Source of the DNA: an uncultured Acidobacteriia bacterium
Lineage (GTDB): Bacteria > Acidobacteriota > Terriglobia > Bryobacterales > Bryobacteraceae
DNA: 44,741 bases
NCBI GenBank assembly: GCA_903929755.1
Contig: CAIYVZ010000119.1
Coordinates: 1 to 44,741, forward strand
Direction of reading: 5' to 3'
Each line of letters opens with the position of its first letter. The stretch's first letter is position 1. Made by a program: the position numbers and the translations under genes. Shown one piece after another: positions 40,769-44,741 of the stretch. The notes below the pieces were generated by a model. That model saw only the letters and a list, made by a program, of their open reading frames with translations, made no database searches and was not told the origin of the DNA.

Positions 40769-41593
40769 TTAGTTGTGAATCAGGGCTTGCGCTTTGGCCA
40801 CGGTGTCGCTGGCGGGGAAATCGCGGCGGAGGTTGTTGAGAGTTTTGCGGGCCTTATCGCCCTGGCCGTCGATGACGTAGGCGTGGACGAGGTTGAGCAT
40901 GGCCTCGGGACGCCGCGGGCTGGCGGGGAAATCTTTCAGCCAGCGCTCGAAGGCTTCGGCGGCGCGGGAACCATCGTGAAGTTCCAGGTAATTGAGGCCC
41001 ATGTCGTGGAGGGCGGCCTCGCGAGCCTGCGGGCGGGCTTTGGCTTCACCCTGCTGGATGGCGCGGGCGAAGAAATCGCCGCTGGCCTCGTAAAAGCCCA
41101 GGGAGCGGAGGGAACGGCCCATGGCGAGGAGGGTATCGAAGTCATTGCGCTTCGTTTGCAGCTTGCCGTCGAGCCGGTTGATTTCCGAGAGATCCTTCGG
41201 CAGAGCGGCAACAATTTTGGAGAGCGCAAACACGCCGATTTCTCCCCGGTTGCGGAGCAGGACGGTGCCATAGACGTCAGTAAAGATGAGGTCCGGGATG
41301 GCTCCGACGTTGTACTGGCGGGCCACCTCGGGCTGCATATCCAGGTGGATGCGGACGGCCACCAGACGGCGATTGATGGCCTCGGCGACGGTGGGGTTCG
41401 TGTAGACGTTGGCGTCCATCTCCTTGCAGGGGGAGCACCAGTCGGCCCAAAAATCGATGAGGATGGGCTTGTTCAGCGCTTTCGCCTCGGCGAGACCCTG
41501 TTTGATGTTTTTGAACCAGCGAATCTGCGAGGTTTCGACGGCGTTGCCCCAGAGGGCAGTGGCGGAGACGAGCAGGAGAAGGGCGAGTCGCAT
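40769..41593 (-). CDS. Secreted thioredoxin-fold protein with TPR tail
   Basis: 274 aa from ATG 41593, overlapping the stop of the TonB-type receptor by one base (TGATG). Signal peptide MRLALLLLVSATALWGNA. The thioredoxin domain (about 25-140) has FWADWCSPCKEMDANVY with the redox pair C53-x-x-C56 (C-S-P-C). The cis-Pro loop is GAIPDLIF. The C-terminal half holds helical TPR-like repeats (GLNYLELHDGSRAAEAFERWLKDFP, LVHAYVIDGQGDKARKTLNNLRRDFP). Likely a periplasmic disulphide reductase or isomerase. Its tie to the receptor suggests maintenance of that protein's disulphide. Confidence 0.82.
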   Translation of the reverse strand: MRLALLLLVSATALWGNAVETSQIRWFKNIKQGLAEAKALNKPILIDFWADWCSPCKEMDANVYTNPTVAEAINRRLVAVRIHLDMQPEVARQYNVGAIPDLIFTDVYGTVLLRNRGEIGVFALSKIVAALPKDLSEINRLDGKLQTKRNDFDTLLAMGRSLRSLGFYEASGDFFARAIQQGEAKARPQAREAALHDMGLNYLELHDGSRAAEAFERWLKDFPASPRRPEAMLNLVHAYVIDGQGDKARKTLNNLRRDFPASDTVAKAQALIHN

Positions 41594-44553
41594 CAGAACC
41601 GGAGGCGCAACCCCAGCTGCGCCTGGAAGGGTGAGGTGCGCAGGGTGGCCGTTGTGAAGTATTGCCCGGTAGCGGGGTTCACGGTGTGCCCGAAAGTGCC
41701 GGAGGGGTTGGTGCCAGTGCCCCATGTCATTTGTGCGGAGCCGATTTCCACGTTATCAAAGTTGAACACGTTGAAGATTTCGCCGGTGATGGAGAGGCGG
41801 GCCTTCTCGTTGGGCAGATTGAAGTTGCGCTGCACGCGGAGGCTGACATCGGAAAGTCCGGTATTGCGGTACAGATTGCGGCGCATAACGGTTCCGTTGA
41901 CGACCGGACGATCTTTCAGGACTCCGTCGCCATTGGAATCGACGCCGGTGAGGGGGCTGAACGGGCGACCGCTGTTGAAGCGCAGGGTGCTTGAAAATTC
42001 GAAGCCAAACGGAGCGTAGTACATGCCGCTGGCGGCGAACTGGTGGCGCTGGTCGATGTTGGAGTAGCTGTATTCGTTGGCCAGATTGGCGGCGGTGTCG
42101 TAATTCGGACTGCTGATGCCGCGCTCATGGTCATCGGCGCTGTAGCTCCACCCGAGCGTGTAGGTGGCGTCCAGCATGTATTTCTTGCGCTGCAGGTTGA
42201 GGGTCGCGTTCATGGAGTGGTAGTGCGAACGCGCGGTGGCTTCCGTCTGGTAAGCGAAGCCGTAGCGGGAGTACGGCTTGGTGGCGGCAACGTTCTGATA
42301 GATGAGACGGCCAGCGGCATCGGCAACGGGCGTGGGCAGGTTGATGTTGCGGACGCGGTCCATGCGGGAGACGTTGATGTTGGTGAAATCGACGCTGGCC
42401 TTGACACCATGGGCGAGTTCGCGTTCTACGGCGGCGCGAAACTGGATGGAGCGGGGCAGGCGGAATTTCGGGTCGAAGAAGTAGACGGTTTGGCCAGCGA
42501 CGCGATTTTCCGGGGCCACCAGAGTGTTGAGCTGGGCTCCTGTGAAGACGGGCAGGCCGGAGAGCGGGGCACCGGCGAGGTCGATGCCCGCGGCTCTGAA
42601 GGCGCTGGCGATGGTGGCGGTGCCGGTGAGCGTGATGTTGCTGCTCATTTCGGGGTTACCGCCGTTGCCAAGGATCGCCTGCTCAAAAAGTGGCATGTTG
42701 GGCGCCGCGTAGAACATGCCGGAGGCGATGCGGATGACGGTTTTGCCGTTCTGTTTCGGGTCCCAGGCGAGGCCGAGGCGGGGGGCGATCAGTTCCTTAT
42801 CGCTGGGGATGTTGGTGGCGAGAGGGAAGCGGTTCTGGGCTACGCCTGCGGGGCTGTACTGGGGCAGGAGCGCCATCTCATACCGGAAGCCGGGGCTGAT
42901 GGTGAGGCCGGGGCGGATGCGCCATTCGTCCTGCACATAGAACGCGACCTGGTGCATAGTGAGGTCGAGTTTGCCGGTACCGGCGAACTGGGTGTATTGG
43001 GCCGGTTTGTGGTCCAGATAGTCCTGCAGGGCATCGAAGCGGTAGGTTCCATTCCAGCCGGCGTTGAAAGTGGTATTTCCGTTCACGCTGTTCGCGTCAA
43101 CGCCGAATTTTACGGTGTGGGCACCGGTCACGATGGAGAAATTATCGATAAACTGGCGGCGCCAGTCAGTGAACTGATACCCGATATTGCCGTAGCTGAG
43201 ACCGGTGGCCTGCGGGCCGTAGATGGCGACGGTTTGCACGGGGCTCCCGTTGCGGACGGTGACTTCGGGGCCGGTTCCTGGGTCCCACGGGCGGTATTCG
43301 CGGACGAGCTGGGCGCGGAATTCGTTCACATGGCGGGGGGAGAGGACGGAGGTGAGCTGCGCCATGCCGGTGAGATCTTTGCGGTCATTCACAGGTGAGG
43401 CGTTCTGGACGGAGCGGTTGGTGCTGGAATCGGCGCCGATGCCCTGGCTCATGATGAAGGCCCCGGCGGAATCGGTGACGCGGTTGTGGATGTAGTCGAA
43501 CCGGCCCATCAGGGTGTTTTTGGCGGAGAGGCGGTGGTCAATGCGGTTGGTGAGAGAGCGGGAATCGCTGAAGGCAAGGAGGCCTGCTTCGGGAGCGGTT
43601 TTCAGCAGAGCCTGCGCTCCTGCCGAGTTGCGGATTGCCTGGTTATCGAGTTCGCTGTAGAGAACCTGAACGGGCTTGGTGTTGTGCTGGAAATCTCCAG
43701 CGAGGAAGTAAAAGGTCTTGTCCTTGCGGATGGGCGTGCCCACGGAACCGCCGAACTGCTGGCCGAGGCCGATCTGCTCGCGGTTAAAGGGGTCTTTCGC
43801 CGTGGTGTTCTTGTTGCGGAAGAGATAGAAACCGCTGCCATGGGTTTCGTTGGTGCCGGATTTGGTGGCCAGATTGATGACGCCTCCGGTGGAGCGGCCG
43901 AATTCGGCGGAAAAGGTACTGCGCAGGACCTGGAATTCCTGCAGGGCTTCCAGGCTGAAACTGGGGGAGAATTCCACGTGGCCGCACCAGTGGGTGTTGG
44001 TGTAATCGCCACCATCCACATTGATATTGGTGTAGAGACCCTTCTGGCCGGAGATGGCGAAGCCTCCGCATTCGGGCTCGATCTGGGTGGAGGGGGTGAG
44101 GAGGAACATGCCGCGAATTCGTCGGCCATTGGAGGGCAGATTGCGGAGCTGGACGTCGGTAAGGACGGCTTTCGAGAAGGTTTGCGCCGGTTCGAGTGCG
44201 CCGCTGGTGACGTTCATGGAGGACTTCACTTGCGGCAGGCCCAGATTGAAGGTGGCTTCGGCACGGCCACCGAGTGACACGTAGACCTGCTGGGTCTGGG
44301 ACTCCATGTTGGGGGCTTTGACGGTTACTTCGTAGTCGCCGAGGGCGATGGGACCCACCGCGTAGCGGCCTTCGGGGTCAGTGACCGCAGTGCGGTTGGC
44401 GTTGGTACCGAGGTTGCGCGTTTGGACTTCCGCGCCGGGCAGAGGGACACCTGCGGGATCGAGGACGCGGCCTCCGATTTGGCCGCTGTTCGCTGCAGTT
44501 TGCGCAGTGAGAGCCGTACTTAGGATCAGAAAGGTGAGGGCTCTACGAAACAT
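41593..44553 (-). CDS. TonB-dependent receptor-like protein with carboxypeptidase-regulatory domain
   Basis: 986 aa; signal peptide MFRRALTFLILSTALTAQTA. CarboxypepD_reg domain at about 22-105 (GQIGGRVLDPAGVPLPGAEV, DPEGRYAVGPIALGDYEVTVKAP). A plug-like domain at about 115-235 (LPSNGRRIRGMFLLTPS, FAISGQKGLYTNINVDGG, AEFGRSTGGVINLATKSGTN). Then a barrel to the C-terminal Phe (QAQLGLRLRF), the usual outer-membrane insertion signal. No TonB box is evident, as is typical for the acidobacterial 'Oar-like' group. Cys pair in PECGGF and THWCGHV suggests a disulphide. It probably transports or docks glycan fragments; substrate not visible. First gene of the leftward run. Confidence 0.88.
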   Translation of the reverse strand: MFRRALTFLILSTALTAQTAANSGQIGGRVLDPAGVPLPGAEVQTRNLGTNANRTAVTDPEGRYAVGPIALGDYEVTVKAPNMESQTQQVYVSLGGRAEATFNLGLPQVKSSMNVTSGALEPAQTFSKAVLTDVQLRNLPSNGRRIRGMFLLTPSTQIEPECGGFAISGQKGLYTNINVDGGDYTNTHWCGHVEFSPSFSLEALQEFQVLRSTFSAEFGRSTGGVINLATKSGTNETHGSGFYLFRNKNTTAKDPFNREQIGLGQQFGGSVGTPIRKDKTFYFLAGDFQHNTKPVQVLYSELDNQAIRNSAGAQALLKTAPEAGLLAFSDSRSLTNRIDHRLSAKNTLMGRFDYIHNRVTDSAGAFIMSQGIGADSSTNRSVQNASPVNDRKDLTGMAQLTSVLSPRHVNEFRAQLVREYRPWDPGTGPEVTVRNGSPVQTVAIYGPQATGLSYGNIGYQFTDWRRQFIDNFSIVTGAHTVKFGVDANSVNGNTTFNAGWNGTYRFDALQDYLDHKPAQYTQFAGTGKLDLTMHQVAFYVQDEWRIRPGLTISPGFRYEMALLPQYSPAGVAQNRFPLATNIPSDKELIAPRLGLAWDPKQNGKTVIRIASGMFYAAPNMPLFEQAILGNGGNPEMSSNITLTGTATIASAFRAAGIDLAGAPLSGLPVFTGAQLNTLVAPENRVAGQTVYFFDPKFRLPRSIQFRAAVERELAHGVKASVDFTNINVSRMDRVRNINLPTPVADAAGRLIYQNVAATKPYSRYGFAYQTEATARSHYHSMNATLNLQRKKYMLDATYTLGWSYSADDHERGISSPNYDTAANLANEYSYSNIDQRHQFAASGMYYAPFGFEFSSTLRFNSGRPFSPLTGVDSNGDGVLKDRPVVNGTVMRRNLYRNTGLSDVSLRVQRNFNLPNEKARLSITGEIFNVFNFDNVEIGSAQMTWGTGTNPSGTFGHTVNPATGQYFTTATLRTSPFQAQLGLRLRF

Positions 44554-44617
44554 CCCTCTATTTCAGGGGATGGCGGCGGATGTGCCAATAGTGAAAAGTG
44601 ACTAGGAGCCTGTCGGG

Positions 44618-44741
44618 ATGAAAAAAGGCGACATGCATTCGGAATCATGTAAACCGGATCGGCGAAGCGGTTACCGGGCATTTTTCGACTGGCGGTGCGA
44701 GGAGACCGGCGGGACCGAGGCTGATGAGTACCTGATGGGCA
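44618..44741 (+). CDS. Partial rightward gene at the edge
   Basis: Open frame from ATG 44618 to the window end (41 codons), with TAGGAG about 9 bases upstream as ribosome-binding site. Text begins MKKGDMHSESCKPDRRSG and continues YRAFFDWRCEETGGTEADEYLMG. Too short to assign to a family. Confidence 0.4.
   Translation, partial: MKKGDMHSESCKPDRRSGYRAFFDWRCEETGGTEADEYLMG

Noticed and set aside
1-44741. tRNA, rRNA, CRISPR array or complete insertion sequence
   Set aside because: Looked for TpsiC-like boxes, regularly spaced repeats and transposase motifs on both strands; none found by eye. A tRNAscan or IS search could still find weak cases.

Overview
The window looks like a chromosomal segment of a soil acidobacterium, most likely of the Bryobacterales/Solibacter type. 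This is inferred from the gene mix: a TonB-type receptor with an N-terminal carboxypeptidase-regulatory domain, two VWFA-related proteins, a Reg_prop/Y_Y_Y hybrid sensor kinase, a DUF1080-FG-GAP secreted protein, a DUF6152 protein, a tannase-like esterase and an unusual 1126-residue secreted protein. GC content is high with C/G-ending codons. I see no rRNA, tRNA, CRISPR array or intact insertion sequence. About 37 genes or gene remnants cover nearly all of the window.

Left edge (1-2.4 kb): an accessory, decaying patch. It holds the end of a MntA-type nucleotidyltransferase followed by a frameshifted hepT, two overlapping small genes of an acidobacterial family (the second ending in a SEC-C zinc motif), and an orphan Phd-type antitoxin whose overlapping VapC-like reading frame stops at codon 3.

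2.4-8.2 kb: a secreted two-repeat protein coupled to a DUF6152 protein (its signal peptide apparently begins at a non-AUG codon), a small SnoaL/NTF2-like lipoprotein, a VWFA-related protein, an AlkA-like DNA glycosylase and alanine racemase. The last two carry in-frame insertions that begin with the same 13-mer.

8.2-15.4 kb: a NarL-type response regulator and a beta-propeller sensor histidine kinase in one operon, a large secreted hydrolase-like protein upstream on the same strand, then about 0.86 kb without an intact gene that holds a metallophosphoesterase remnant.

15.4-22.2 kb: a secreted M28 peptidase, then a gene pair (1126-aa protein plus VWFA-related protein) behind a strongly structured leader.

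22.2-28.5 kb: a glycan-degradation locus: enolase-superfamily dehydratase, CBM9-like protein, GH88 unsaturated uronyl hydrolase, cupin, Gfo/Idh/MocA oxidoreductase and an FGly sulfatase. Together these suggest use of a sulfated, uronic-acid-containing polysaccharide. The polysaccharide lyase expected upstream of GH88 is not in the window.

28.5-35.2 kb: a mannose-1-phosphate guanylyltransferase and signal peptidase I read into the sulfatase; divergently, a pair of half-size DMT transporters overlaps a metallophosphoesterase; then the DUF1080-FG-GAP protein with a good sigma-70 promoter and a terminator, and an APH-like kinase.

35.3-44.7 kb: a tannase/feruloyl-esterase-like enzyme, then a tight leftward run of eight genes: TonB-type receptor, thioredoxin-TPR protein, thpR, plsY, gpsA, ECF sigma factor, membrane anti-sigma-like protein and DUF3106 protein. 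Six of the seven junctions are overlaps or gaps of at most 38 bases, and five of these are actual overlaps, so they are probably co-transcribed or translationally coupled. A partial rightward gene starts at the right edge.
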